Of a stretch of 64,000 bases of DNA, positions 51,501-62,359 are shown piece after piece. The notes under the pieces are model-generated. The model did no database searches, was not told the DNA's origin, and was given only the letters and a program-made list of their open reading frames with translations. The DNA comes from Quercus robur. Taxonomy: Eukaryota; Streptophyta; Magnoliopsida; Fagales; Fagaceae. Positions within the stretch are counted from its first letter, which is position 1, and every line of letters begins with the position of its first letter. Position numbers and translations under genes: made by a program. The stretch spans positions 78,319,834 through 78,383,833 of the forward strand of contig NC_065538.1 of the NCBI RefSeq assembly GCF_932294415.1. Direction: 5' to 3'.

Positions 51501-51827
51501 TTTTTTCATCAAGTGCACCTTGTTGTGTGCTAATGGCTTTTCATACATACCAGACAAAACCTTCATCATATTTGCTGTGGTTTTCTCCTTTACAACATTG
51601 TGTGCAATAGACCTAGATAGAGTTAACCTGATAACTCCCAGTACCTGTCTGTCAAGAAGAGCCCATTCCTCAGCTTTCATAGTCTCAGGTTTTGACCTTA
51701 GAAGCGGTAGATGCAACTTTTTCCCATAAAGATAATCCTCAATTTGCATCCTCCAAAATCCAAAATTTGTGCCATCAAACTTTTCTATTCTAGATGCCTT
51801 TCCTGCTTCCTCTGCCATTAATTCCAC
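48526..51827 (-). pseudogene. Ty1/copia gag-pol polyprotein, broken and partly deleted
   Basis: From the right: gag (51827-51315, 'KFDGTNFGFWRMQIEDYLYGKKLHLPL' split here by position, UBN2-type) and 'DIRDLILAEEIRRRD' near 51275. The frame then runs straight into the pre-integrase sequence ('GTLYMTSS', 'SLWHHRLGHISEKGMKM', about 51100-51230). The CCHC knuckle and aspartic-protease active site are missing. The integrase core follows (51055-50322, 'CLRSDNGGEYI', 'PQQNRIAECMNRTLNERARSM') with a frame change near 50850. Reverse transcriptase (49766-48883, 'VKTAFFHGNLEEDLYM', 'QAPRQWYKKFD') and the RNase H end (48711-48526) are interrupted by stops and shifts. Integrase before RT is diagnostic of copia. 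It is non-functional. Confidence 0.9.
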
Positions 51828-51857
51828 TCAAACCTAACCCTGGGCTCTGATACCAGT

Positions 51858-52260
51858 TGCAGGGAATTAACCTGAAATTCCCAACCTGTGAGAGACAACA
51901 AATAGAGAAAACATACGCCAAAGAAAAACAATCACACACACAAGAAAGTATTTACGTGGTTCGGTAATTTGCCTACGTCCACAGAGTTGCAGAGATTTCA
52001 CTATTATCAGGGAAAAATACAAAGTGCGGCAGTACAATATTTCAGTCTCTCAAGAACAATAATAATACGAAACTCTAATCACCAAAAAACGGTTTTACAT
52101 CCTACGCATAGGATTCACAATGGGCTACAAAATGGGCCAAAGCCGGAGCGCTCATGGACTAAGCCTCAGAAGATCTCCCATTAAAAACCACACAACATTA
52201 TTCGAGTCGGGTTGGGTCGTCAACCGGATCAAACATAACTAGGCTCCACAAAACCCAACA
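51858..52260 (-). repeat. 5' LTR of the Ty1/copia element
   Basis: TGCAGGG...CCCAACA. The tRNA-Met primer-binding site is immediately inside. Confidence 0.92.
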
Positions 52261-52265
52261 CCTAT

Positions 52266-52900
52266 ATATATTGATTGTTTAATATCATATGATACAAGAT
52301 TCATATCAAGTGAAGAAAGCGTTGAATCATAAATATGTATTGATCATGATAATAAATTGTATATGCATGATATGGCAAGCAAATTCTCACGCTCTTGAAG
52401 AATTTGGATCACAGATTTGATAGTCTACCTTCACATTTACAAATTAATTTTTTATATTATGATAATGTATTAAAAGACCATATAATTATTTTTCTTCTCG
52501 TTATAATTGTTATAAATCGAAATATAAAGAAAAAGTTAATTGAATAGAAGAATAAGAATATATATTGGAGATGGTAAAGAAAATGTTAATGAAGAAATGA
52601 ATTTACAAAATGATGAAATTGATAATAACATTGACTCGGATTATGTAGACAATGTTGATTAGGTAACATTATTAATAATATGAGAAAGAAATTATTATTT
52701 TATCTTATATATCATATGTTATCACCTTTAAATTTGAATAATTTAAATGTGAATGTCATTACTATATTTTCATTTGTTTTATTTAGTTAAATTTGTTAAT
52801 TTTATTACATATTTGATGATTAAATTATTTGAATATGTTTCAAATTTATAATAAATATAAGTATTTGTGTATATCTAAAAATTTTATAAAGTTTTGTGTG

Positions 52901-52942
<42 letters not shown>

Positions 52943-54312
52943 GGATTTGGAGAAAAGGGAGCAGAAATTATGTAATTTTGAAAATATTTAGGTGGTGAAT
53001 TTTGGTGCTTAAAGGATTTTTTTTTTTCCAGGGTGATCATTAATAAACTTAAAATATAAAAATTTCATATATTGACAAAAAAACACGTAAATACATAAAG
53101 TTTTACAATTTCCTTTTATGAATTTCCTTGTTTAGAAATCGTTGCATAATAGTCCCATTATCAATATTGCCTCTTGACATTTTTCTTTTTGTTTGTAAGG
53201 GCCTAATATTTTGTGAAGGGGTCATAGTTTAAGGATAGATTTTGGCTACAAACTTAGTTGTAGCCGAAGACTATAACTCTCACTAAACAAATTAACATGG
53301 ATACATATTTTGAAAATATAACTGTTGAATTGCATGTTCTCCATGTTCTTAAAATACATATCAAATTTCATGTCAATCAGATGTTATTTCTTATTTGATC
53401 CATAAACTTATTTTTATGTATAATTTTAGACTACAAAAATTCAAAATTTAAACATTTAATTGATGACATAGTTAATGATCTTTGATTTTTTATAACTTCT
53501 ACAAGTACGGAGTATATAAGAAGAAAATGTAATCAAACAGTGGATAAGTCACAATTCACATCTAATAAAAAATATATATATATTGAGTAGCCTTAATTTG
53601 CTACCAAGTTTATAGCCAAAATTTATCCAAGTTTAATTATGTTGATCCTAAAAATATTTAGGGTGTTCACGGATTTTTTTTAAAGAAAAAAAAATCAATT
53701 TTTTTTTTTTTATATTTATATATAATAATTATTACTTTTTCCAAGTCCGGGTGGTCCTATAACCACCCTGGACCCATTATGGAGCCACCAGTGAGGTGGG
53801 GAGTATGGTTTTGTTATGATACTTCGAGGCCTAAGGTGATAAATATATAATGGTTCAAGTATCAAAGTATAATTTGATAAAATAATATTCTTGAAACCAA
53901 GGTTAATTTATTAAAAGAATCAAATATAATGGTTCAAGTATAGTAACTAAAAAAATGAAAATTTATAGTTATTATTTTTTAAAAAAGGTTACTTTATCTT
54001 AGATATAGCAATGCATGGTAAGTGTAGTCTAATTTTTAATTTTCATTTTGGCATGAGAGATATAGATCGTTTATTTTATAGTCATATGAGAGATAAGGTG
54101 GTTAATATTGACATTCTACTATGTAGGATATTGGTTTACAAAGATTAAAGCCTAAAGTCATTATAGGAAATTAATTGTCATTGATTATTTAGCAAATTGA
54201 GTACATTTTTTTTTTTTTTTGTTAAATAGATTAGGGTTTCAATTGAATTAGGTTTCGATTGGGTTTCTGTTGATATAATATATATTTTGGAGGAATTTTT
54301 CGGATTGAAAAA
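52266..54312. other. AT-rich intergenic, nothing recognised
   Basis: Includes an (AT)n run at about 52909-52940. The 53745-53800 stretch ('gtccgggtggtcctataacc') is locally palindromic. No gene supported. Confidence 0.5.
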
Positions 54313-55396
54313 TGAAAGTTCAAAAACATGTACAAAACACCTTTGAACGTTTAGACCCCCAAATTACAACTTAACCAATACAAGCAATATGTCAAACAAC
54401 TAGTGTGCGGAAACTTAACACATGCTATAATACGAAATTGGTTAAAGACTATCTAAGCCATAACAAAATAAAACCACAGCAAATAATAAAAAGGCAAAGA
54501 TAGAGAGGAAGGAAGATGCAAACACAAAGACAACACGCGATGTGTTATCGAAGAGGAAACCGAAGTCCTCGGCGAAAAACCTCTCCGCCGCCTTCCAAGC
54601 GGTAAACAATCCACTAGAAAATACAGTTGGGATACAAGGACAGCAATAGACCCTCCAAGCCTAATCTACCTAGTGCACCTAAGCCCTCCAAGCTTCTTGC
54701 TCCAACGAGGTTGCGCCGAACCTTTTTCTTTTCTAGCTTCCCGGATTCCGCTACTAGACCGTAGCATCAACCAATGAAGATTGGTTCCTTCCTAACTGCT
54801 TCCCAGATATCCAAACAACTGTCTCACAGTGATGATGATGGTGAGAACCAGGTTTGGTATAATGCCTCTCAAGGATTTGACAATGGAGAGGAAGAGAGTA
54901 GAGGAATTTGAAGAGACTCTAAGGTATAGATTGTGGGTGAAATAATCTTGTTTTTCTTTAGGGTTTCTCTCTCAAAATTCTCTCCGGAAGCTCTCTTTCA
55001 ATCGTGGGTAAAAGGGGTATTTATACTGGAGTGGGAGAGGAATGTGAAACGTCAGGTTTTACAAAACAGGGGTGGCTCGCGGCTTGACCTCGCGGCTTGA
55101 CTAAGTCGCGAGATCCAGTCGCGAGTTAACCGTATGGCCAGTTGTCCTGTTTTGTCCTGTAGTGCTCCAGCTAGCATGACTGTTCATCTTCCAGCATGCT
55201 TGGCACGTGTGCTGCTTCTGGCGGCTTGCAGCCGCGAGTCTCTGTTTTCTTGCACACTCTTGAGCAATCTTCACTCTATCTCACTCACTACCCTTACAAC
55301 AAACCCACCTAAATACAGGGTTACTAAATACTGAATTACAAGCAAATTTGGCACGGAATAAAGCCAATTAGATGGTTGAATAAATTCAACCTTACA
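54313..55396 (-). repeat. 3' LTR of the gag-only element
   Basis: 1084 bp. A TATA-like 'gtataaata' lies on the minus strand near 55018-55026. Several TCGCGA-type motifs lie near 55075-55125. Confidence 0.92.
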
Positions 55397-56064
55397 ATCT
55401 CCCCCTTTGGCTATTCCGTGACAAAACCCTAAAACAGACTCTAGACTTAACATGTGAGTTGGGAACAGTTGAACAAAACTCACTCACACCTAACTCTAGA
55501 AGCTATGAAGCACTTGAATCATATGAACATAATACTCCTGAAACACAACAATACACCATGATCATTGTAAGCAGAAAATTATAAATGCATATGAAACAGG
55601 CAATATGTGATCAAGCAAAGATGGAGTTAAGAAACAAACCATGGCTTGATCAACCAAGTGAACACCACAAGGTAGTGATCACAGTGCTCATTCACACTTG
55701 GAATGAACACAAGGACATACAAGTTAACAAGCACAAGGCAAGACACTTGTATGCTCAACACTCAATGGTAAACCCTATGCATAAAACATTAATCCTAAAA
55801 GCTTACAAAAGCACATGGGCACAAACACAAAAACATCCTGAATAACATCATCAAAATATATTAAAGATTAAACCAAGAGTATAAGTTATGAGTTAGAAAC
55901 AACTATACACAAAATACCCAAAAACATAAGCATATATAAACAAAGTTTCTGAATTTGATAACTTTAACAACTCCCCCTCAACAAATTACTCCCCCTTAAG
56001 ATTTGCTTTTCTGCTTTTCATCATCAATGACATCTCCCCCTTTTTGACTGGAATGGCCAAAGGG

Positions 56065-57141
56065 TCACTGGTCATGCTGAGTTGTGAAGCTGTCAAGTTT
56101 TGCAGACAAGACATCAATCTGGTCTTGCATGGCTCTCATCCTGTCAGAGTGCTCAGTTTGGACTGCCCTGATCCCATCAAGTCTTTCCAGAATGATTTGG
56201 AAAGCATCTGGAGGTGTATCTGCAGAAGTTGAAGCTCTGGGTCTTTTGCCACTCCTCCTAGGTGTTGAGGTTGATGCATGCCCTGCTGCCTCTGCTTCAG
56301 TCTCCATTAGGACACCCTCTCCTTCATCACCTTCATCTTCTTCTCCCGGAAGCCTAACATTTATCCTTTTACAGGTAAGCTTGTTAATTGCAGAGGGTGT
56401 GGACATGAGACTGATGTCTTGAGGGATTGGAACACCCTTCCTTCTAAAAATCCTCATTAGCAAACTGGGAAAGATCAATTTAGGCCTAGAGGTTGTTCTA
56501 GTCTCATCCACAATGGTGTCATATATGTGGGAACTTATGTCTATGAAATTCTTTTCTTTGAGATCCATCAAAAAAACTGCTCTAGCACAATTGATTGTAG
56601 TCAATTTCTTAATGGGATAGAGGTTAAACATCATGATTATTGTAAGACACCTCATGTCCACTGGAAAGGCAGTGGTATTCAAACATTTCCCTTCTCTCTG
56701 CCCACCTATCCTTTGTTGAACTGTTTCAATAGAAACACTCCTATCCTTGTAATTGATAAATTCTTCATCATCTAATCCTTCAAGCCCTAATGCATCATCT
56801 ATGACATGAGCATCCAAAACGAATTCTTTACCTCTCACCCAGCAACTTAATTCATTCTCCTTTATCACAGCATTTGAGTAAAATTCCCTAATTAGGGGTT
56901 CACACACAACAGGGAAACCACTCAGAAGCTTTTCCCATCCTCTTCCTTCAAAACAGCTGGGAATAAAGGTTTGTCTTAAGTCCTCCAAATCTACAAATCT
57001 TTCTTGAATGATTCCTGCATTCAAGAAGTTATCCTTGTATCTCTCAAAGTGATGAACTGACCTAAACAGTTTAGAATCCATTTTTAATCTTTTGTCAGCC
57101 TTCTTTGCAGTAGATTTCTTCTTCTGAGGTGAGGGAGCCAT
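56065..57141 (-). CDS. Extra ORF of the gag-only element (putative plant transposon-protein domain)
   Basis: 358 residues from ATG at 57141 ('MAPSPQKKKST'). The frame is open upstream to 57207, but the sequence just before 57141 is a good splice acceptor ('ttcacag|ATGG'). A matching donor 'ttacag|gtatgg' occurs at 57740, so a 5'-leader intron of about 600 bases is likely. Residues about 25-250 fit the plant 'putative transposon protein' domain (PF20167-type, by recall): 'GWEKLLSGFPVVCEPLIREFY', 'KLIFPSLLMRIFRRKGVPIP'. The C terminus has an acidic stretch, a basic 'RRSGKRPRAST' and a short coiled coil. The frame is unbroken, suggesting recent constraint. It lies downstream of gag in the same orientation. 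Function unknown. Confidence 0.75.
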   Translation of the reverse strand: MAPSPQKKKSTAKKADKRLKMDSKLFRSVHHFERYKDNFLNAGIIQERFVDLEDLRQTFIPSCFEGRGWEKLLSGFPVVCEPLIREFYSNAVIKENELSCWVRGKEFVLDAHVIDDALGLEGLDDEEFINYKDRSVSIETVQQRIGGQREGKCLNTTAFPVDMRCLTIIMMFNLYPIKKLTTINCARAVFLMDLKEKNFIDISSHIYDTIVDETRTTSRPKLIFPSLLMRIFRRKGVPIPQDISLMSTPSAINKLTCKRINVRLPGEEDEGDEGEGVLMETEAEAAGHASTSTPRRSGKRPRASTSADTPPDAFQIILERLDGIRAVQTEHSDRMRAMQDQIDVLSAKLDSFTTQHDQ

Positions 57142-57894
57142 CTGTGAACAATCAGAAAAGGCCACAACAGCATAGAACAATATATGTGCAGAACCAGTCA
57201 GTACCATGTAATTAACAAAGAGATATCATCCATACAAATTAACTTTGAACACTTTAAACAATAAGCTACTTAATCAATCACATGGATAAACCAAGCCTAA
57301 GATAGGAAACACATGAACAACATGGAGAAACTATCCTAAAGGCAGATATATGTCATTGAGACATATAAAGAAAAAAAAAAAGTGATATGACACACAATCA
57401 GTATTTTGAGACTAACAGAAGCTCCCAACAGATTAACACAATAAAACATGCATATTTAGCACAGTAAAACTCACAGCCTCAAAAGGAACAAATAGAAACA
57501 ACTCAACAGCTCAAAGTTCAGATTAAAATAAAAGAAACACTTAGCTAAGCACAAGATGAAGAGCAATAAGGAAACAACTAAGATCACATCAAATACTAGG
57601 AGCAGCATACGCAAGCTAAGCATGAACAGGGAGCAAAAACCGAAACACAAACCCATTTCTAAATCACAAACATATGCGAAAAATCAAAGGGAAAAGCACA
57701 AAATCAAGTATAAAAGGGTGCAAAACTGAAAACCCATACCTGTAACTTGACGATTTTGAGCTACAAGAATGCAACAATGGAGATTGGAAATGGGAGCACG
57801 GAGTGTTTGGGAGGGAGATAGTTTAGAGAGAAGATGAACAGTCACAAAAGTTCGAGGGAAAACTGAAAAAGGTTTAAAAACTACTCCTGTTTCT

Positions 57895-58185
57895 GCAAAA
57901 CACGCGTTTTTCGCGACTTGATTAAGTCGCCACACAGTCGCCAGCTTAAACCGCCAAAGCACTCAAGACCAAAAATTTGAAAAAATTTTCTAAGTGTTTT
58001 TCGCGACTGGAAGGTCTACCCGCGAGTGAGTCGCGAGAGTCGCGAGCTGAGCCGCGAAAATCTCTGAGTGAACCTCGCGACTGGACCTTCCACTCGCGAA
58101 CAAGTCGCCAAAAATGACCAGCGAAGATGCGACTGAGGCTCGCGACTTGACATACTCGCGACTGAGCCGCCAAAACAGGTCACAA
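57895..58185. repeat. Cluster of TCGCGA/CGCGAC motifs
   Basis: About 15 occurrences of 'cgcgac', 'tcgcgag' or close variants within 290 bases of otherwise AT-rich DNA. The same motif recurs in the LTRs (55075-55125, 62010-62070, 62170-62205) and more weakly in the related LTR at 620-640. Confidence 0.8.
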
Positions 58186-58189
58186 CTGG

Positions 58190-59270
58190 ATTTTTGAAAT
58201 TTTTCAGATTTTTCAAACAAAATACTTTCCAAAAACACCTAAAACACTCAAAAATATTTTTGTGCTTGAATTAACAAAGATTGAGCATGTGAAAACACAT
58301 TTCATCAAGTACAATCACACAAATGAATATGGCATTTATTGAACATAAACTTGTGTGTTGTGTGTGGATATCAACAATGAGATAGTCCTTTGTCTAATGT
58401 GAAGCTTCAATGATCGATTCAACCAAGGTCTACACAATTAGCACTAGATCATGTGGCCTATCTCAATTATAGAAATATGTATATATGACCTCCCACAAAA
58501 CTTGATAACATGACTTGGAGCTTTACATTTTACTCCACTTTTAATCATAACATTTGATCTTTTTGATCTTTTGAGGCAATCACCTCTCATTGTGAGAGTG
58601 ATATTTGACATTTCACTTTAATGAACAAGCCTTTGGCTTTTTGAATAAACAATCACTTTAATATAAGGTCGCTTACCCTTTTTCCTAGTCGAATACTAGA
58701 ATGTGCGACAGGCTTTTGCAGCTCAATATCTCTTTTCATTTGGAGATTTACATTTGGTGAGCTCTTTTTAGCAAAACAAAAATAAATAGTGGGAAGATAT
58801 ATAAACACAAGTTTATGCATGTCTCAAGATCAACATAACCATTCACTAATCATTCATGACAAGTTTGAAGATCTATTTACAACAATCACATAGATTTCAA
58901 GATTTTTTCCCATAGTGATATAAGTGCATGAAAACAAGCAATGCTCGAAAATGCACAAAGCCATTAGCACAAAGGTACAAGGCAAAACAAGTTTTGAGAC
59001 AAAACTCAACAAAGTCAATCAAGCTTTTTGATTTTCTAATTTTTATGTGATTTTTGGATTTTTGACACAAGAAACAAAAAGATTGATAAAACAAAATTAA
59101 AAATATTCACAAGAAGACAAGCAAACAACCAACATCAAAAACAGCAAGCAAACCAAACAAACATTGTCGCAAAGCATAAGAAGTATTAATGCATAAACAT
59201 GTTGTAATGCTTATGCATGAGTACCCTTTTTCACCCACACGTCACTTGCGTTTGGGGTGATTTTCTTATA
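58190..59270. other. Non-coding interior of the gag-only element
   Basis: No pol-type sequence is present where a full element would encode it. AT-rich with no open frame of note. Confidence 0.6.
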
Positions 59271-59273
59271 GGA

Positions 59274-61181
59274 TTAGGTACGGGAGTTAGGGCTTTCAAA
59301 CCTTCGTGAGAAGCTTTCCAAGCAGTTGGTGAATGCACCAATCATCTTCATCACGTTCATCATTCCGGGATCTCCATTTTGATCTCTAGATTGATCACCT
59401 GCCCAAATTCTCCTATCATTTCTGGGTCCTCCTGACCTTTGAGGAGTTGCACTGTTCTTTGCTCTCAGCTTTTGGTAATTTGGTCGAGTATGCCCTTGAA
59501 GTCCGCAATAATGGCACACATAAGTTCCTCTAGGACCTCTTTGTGGTCGTGGACGTGACTTGGCACGAGATTCAGACTTGCCCACAGACTGATTACAGGG
59601 ATTCAGCATCCGTTGGTTCACCACATTCTTCTTCTCCTCCACCTCGAGCTTCTCACCAGTAAGGTCAGCTACAACTGGATCTTTGGCCTTTACAAACTTC
59701 ACTTCTTTAGTGACATTTCCAGATGAACTACTTCCTCCAGTATATCCCAATCCGGATTTGTCTGAAAAGCTCTTTTGAGATGATATAACATCATCTAGCT
59801 TCTTGGTGGTGACCCTCTCTATTTTAACATTCGCTTGCACAACCTCATTCTCAAGAAATCTCACTTTTGTGTAAGCTTCGGACAACTCACCATTCAGTGT
59901 TTCTATCTCACATTTGGCCTCCCTATATCGAATTAGGAGACTTTTGTAGTCCTCCTCAACCTTCTTCATTTTTCTCACAGCAGCCTTGGCCACCCTTGTG
60001 TACTCACCCGACTTCTCCAAGAGTGAGTTATAATTCTCTTGAAGATTTGCTGCGCTTTCATCTTCTTCAGCATCTAATTCTTCAACAATTTCTAGTGATT
60101 CTTCATCACTATGTTCTCCAAGGTCTCGTACAAGCAGATTTAACTCATCCGAAGACTCAACATGAGCAATAGTCATAAAAGCTGAATAGTTCCCCTCTCC
60201 ATCACAGCTCTCTTCAGATTCTGAGTCAGACAAATCCGAGTCACTCAAGGTCGTGGCATACACTTTGCCTTTCGATTTCAAATAATTCGGACATTCCTTC
60301 TTAAAGTGTCCATGCCCGTTACATTCAAAACAAGTGACACCTTGTGTGGGTTGGGATTCTTTTCCATCTTTCTTTTTGAAATCCCTCTTCTCCCTTCCAG
60401 AACTTTGGAATTTTCTTTTATCATCAAATTTGCCATTATTTTTGAATTTCAAAAACTTTCTGAAATTTTTGACAAGGTAGGCTACATCTTTGTCAACCAC
60501 ATCTTCTCCCGATGAGTCTTGATCTTCCACCTTCTCATTAATGGTCTTTAGAGCAAGGGATTTACTCTTCCGTTGATTGGGCAGCGACATCTCATAAGTC
60601 TGCAGAGAACCAACCAGCTCCTGTACTTTGATGTCATCAAGATCCTTGCTCTCTTCAATTGCTGTCACTTTAGCACGAAAACTTTCCGGCAATGATCGAA
60701 GGATCTTCCTTACAATCTTTGAGTCCTCCGTTTTCTCCCCCAAGTTGAACTTACTGACAACCACCTCATTTAGCTTCCCATAGAAAGAGTCAAAAGACTC
60801 ATCCTCACTCATTTTGAGCTCCTCAAACCGAGTGGTCAACATTTGTAACTTGGTGTCTTTCACTTTCTTCGTGCCTTCATAAGTTGTTTCCAGAATCTCC
60901 CATGCTTCTTTGGCAATGGTAATGTGAGAAATCCTGTGAAATTCATCTGGAGACACACCACAGAAAATAGCATTGAGTGCTTTACTGTTAGCATTAGATG
61001 CAGCAAGTGCTACCTTATCCCATGTGGATTTGGCTGCCTCAGGTTTGGTCCAACCAATCTCAACAGCATCCCAAACGGATTCATCAATAGAACACAGAAA
61101 AGCTCTCATGCGAACCTTCCAAAAAGCATAATTACTACCATCAAAATATGGAAGTGCATTTAGGGATTGAGACCTATCCAT
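59274..61181 (-). CDS. Copia-type gag protein, intact frame
   Basis: 635 residues, unbroken. The N-terminal 'ALPYFDGSNYAFWKVRMRAFL' is a DUF4219-type start, followed by a UBN2-type capsid region ('AWEILETTYEGTKKVKDTKLQ' by position about 93-113). A CCHC zinc knuckle 'CFECNGHGHFKKEC' lies at about 284-297. An acidic Ser/Glu stretch and a coiled coil (about 395-465) follow. A second knuckle-like 'CHYCGLQGHTRPNY' lies near 570, where the last Cys is Tyr. It would form virus-like particles in the cytoplasm in active relatives. Starting ATG is 70 bases after the 5' LTR and primer-binding site, as expected. No frame continues into pol. Confidence 0.9.
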   Translation of the reverse strand: MDRSQSLNALPYFDGSNYAFWKVRMRAFLCSIDESVWDAVEIGWTKPEAAKSTWDKVALAASNANSKALNAIFCGVSPDEFHRISHITIAKEAWEILETTYEGTKKVKDTKLQMLTTRFEELKMSEDESFDSFYGKLNEVVVSKFNLGEKTEDSKIVRKILRSLPESFRAKVTAIEESKDLDDIKVQELVGSLQTYEMSLPNQRKSKSLALKTINEKVEDQDSSGEDVVDKDVAYLVKNFRKFLKFKNNGKFDDKRKFQSSGREKRDFKKKDGKESQPTQGVTCFECNGHGHFKKECPNYLKSKGKVYATTLSDSDLSDSESEESCDGEGNYSAFMTIAHVESSDELNLLVRDLGEHSDEESLEIVEELDAEEDESAANLQENYNSLLEKSGEYTRVAKAAVRKMKKVEEDYKSLLIRYREAKCEIETLNGELSEAYTKVRFLENEVVQANVKIERVTTKKLDDVISSQKSFSDKSGLGYTGGSSSSGNVTKEVKFVKAKDPVVADLTGEKLEVEEKKNVVNQRMLNPCNQSVGKSESRAKSRPRPQRGPRGTYVCHYCGLQGHTRPNYQKLRAKNSATPQRSGGPRNDRRIWAGDQSRDQNGDPGMMNVMKMIGAFTNCLESFSRRFESPNSRT

Positions 61182-61250
61182 CTCAAAAGGGAGTCAAGGA
61201 TCACACAATGGTAATGAAACCAATAGCAGTGTACCCACTCTGATACCAAT

Positions 61251-62359
61251 TGAAAGTTCAAAAAACGTGTACAAAACACCTTTGAACGTTTAGACCCCCA
61301 AATTACAACTTAACCAATACAAGCAATATGTCAAAAAACTAGTGTGCGGAAACTTAACACATGCTATAATACGAAATTGGTTAAAAACTATCTAAGCCAT
61401 AACAAAATAAAACCACATCAGATAATATAAAGGCAAAGATAGAGAGGAAGGAAGATGCAAACACAAAGACAACACGCGATGTGTTATCGAAGAGGAAACC
61501 GAAGTCCTCGGCGAAAAACCTCTCCGCCGCCCTCCAAGTGGTAATCAATCCACTAGAAAATACAGTTGGGATACAAGGACAGCAATAGACCCTCCAAGCC
61601 TAATCTACCCAGTGCACCTAAGCCCTCCAAGCTTCTTGCTCCAACGAGGTTGCGCCGAACCTTTTTCTTTTCTAGCTTCCCGGATTCCGCTACTAGACCG
61701 TAGCATCAACCAATGAAGATTGGCTCTTTCCTAACTGCTTCCCAGAAATCCAAACAACTGTCTCACAGTGAAGATGATGGTGAGAACCAGGTTTGGTATA
61801 ATGCCTCTCAAGGATTTGACAATGGAGAGGAAGAGAGTAGGGGAATTTGAAGAGACTCTAAGGTATAGATTGTGGGTGAAACAATCTGGTTTTTTTTTAG
61901 GGTTTCTCTCTCAAAATTCTCTCTGGAAGCTCTCTTTCAATCGTGGGTAAAAGGGGTATTTATACTGGAGTGGGAGAGGAATGTGAAACGTCAGGTTTTA
62001 CAAAACAGGGGTGGCTCGTGGCTTGACCTCGCGGCTTGACCAAGTCGCGAGATCCAGTCGCGAGTTAACCGTATGGCCAGTTGTCCTGTTTTGTCCTGTA
62101 GTGCTCCAGTTAGCATGACTGTTCATCTTCCAGCATGCTTGGCACGTGTGCTGCTTCTGGAGGCTTGCAGCCGCGAGTCACCCGCGAGTCCCAGCCGCGA
62201 GTCTCTGTTTTCTTGCACACTCTTGAGCAATCTTCACTCTATCTCACTCACTACCCTTACAACAAACCCACCTAAATACAAGGTTACTAAATGCTGAATT
62301 ACAAGCAAATTTGGCACGGAATAAAGCCAATTAGATGGTTGAATAAATTCAACCTTACA
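61251..62359 (-). repeat. 5' LTR of the gag-only element
   Basis: 1109 bp. It is 25 bases longer than the 3' LTR, largely because of an extra 'cgcgagt'-containing unit at about 62177-62201. Confidence 0.92.

Larger units (their letters stand above)
48034..52260 (-). mobile_element. Ty1/copia retrotransposon with internal deletion
   Basis: LTRs 48034-48435 and 51858-52260 (about 402 bp), with a perfect target duplication CCTAT (48029-48033 and 52261-52265). The primer-binding site on the minus strand, 'tggtatcagagccc' (51843-51856), is complementary to initiator tRNA-Met, as is usual for copia. The polypurine tract 'ccaagtgggagattt' abuts the left (3') LTR. The polyprotein is broken and lacks its nucleocapsid-protease stretch. 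Confidence 0.93.
54313..62359 (-). mobile_element. Gag-only LTR retrotransposon with an extra ORF (TR-GAG/LARD-like)
   Basis: LTRs 54313-55396 (3') and 61251-62359 (5'), both TG...CA on the plus strand. The primer-binding site is 'tggtatcagagtggg' (minus strand, 61236-61250) and the polypurine tract 'aaagggggagat' (about 55397-55410) abuts the 3' LTR. The interior encodes a copia-type gag (61181-59274) and a second protein (57141-56065). No protease, integrase, reverse transcriptase or RNase H is found. LTR identity looks like about 97% by eye. It must be mobilised in trans. The flanking pentamers differ (AAAAA versus GTTAC), so no target duplication is visible. Confidence 0.88.

Noticed and set aside
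55585-55845. 86-codon plus-strand ORF
   Set aside because: It lies in the non-coding 3' interior of the gag-only element, opposite to its genes, with no motif.
57990-58238. Arg/Ser-rich ORFs around the CGCGA cluster
   Set aside because: Three overlapping frames are open only because the repeated CG motif lacks stop codons. The composition reflects the repeat, not a protein.
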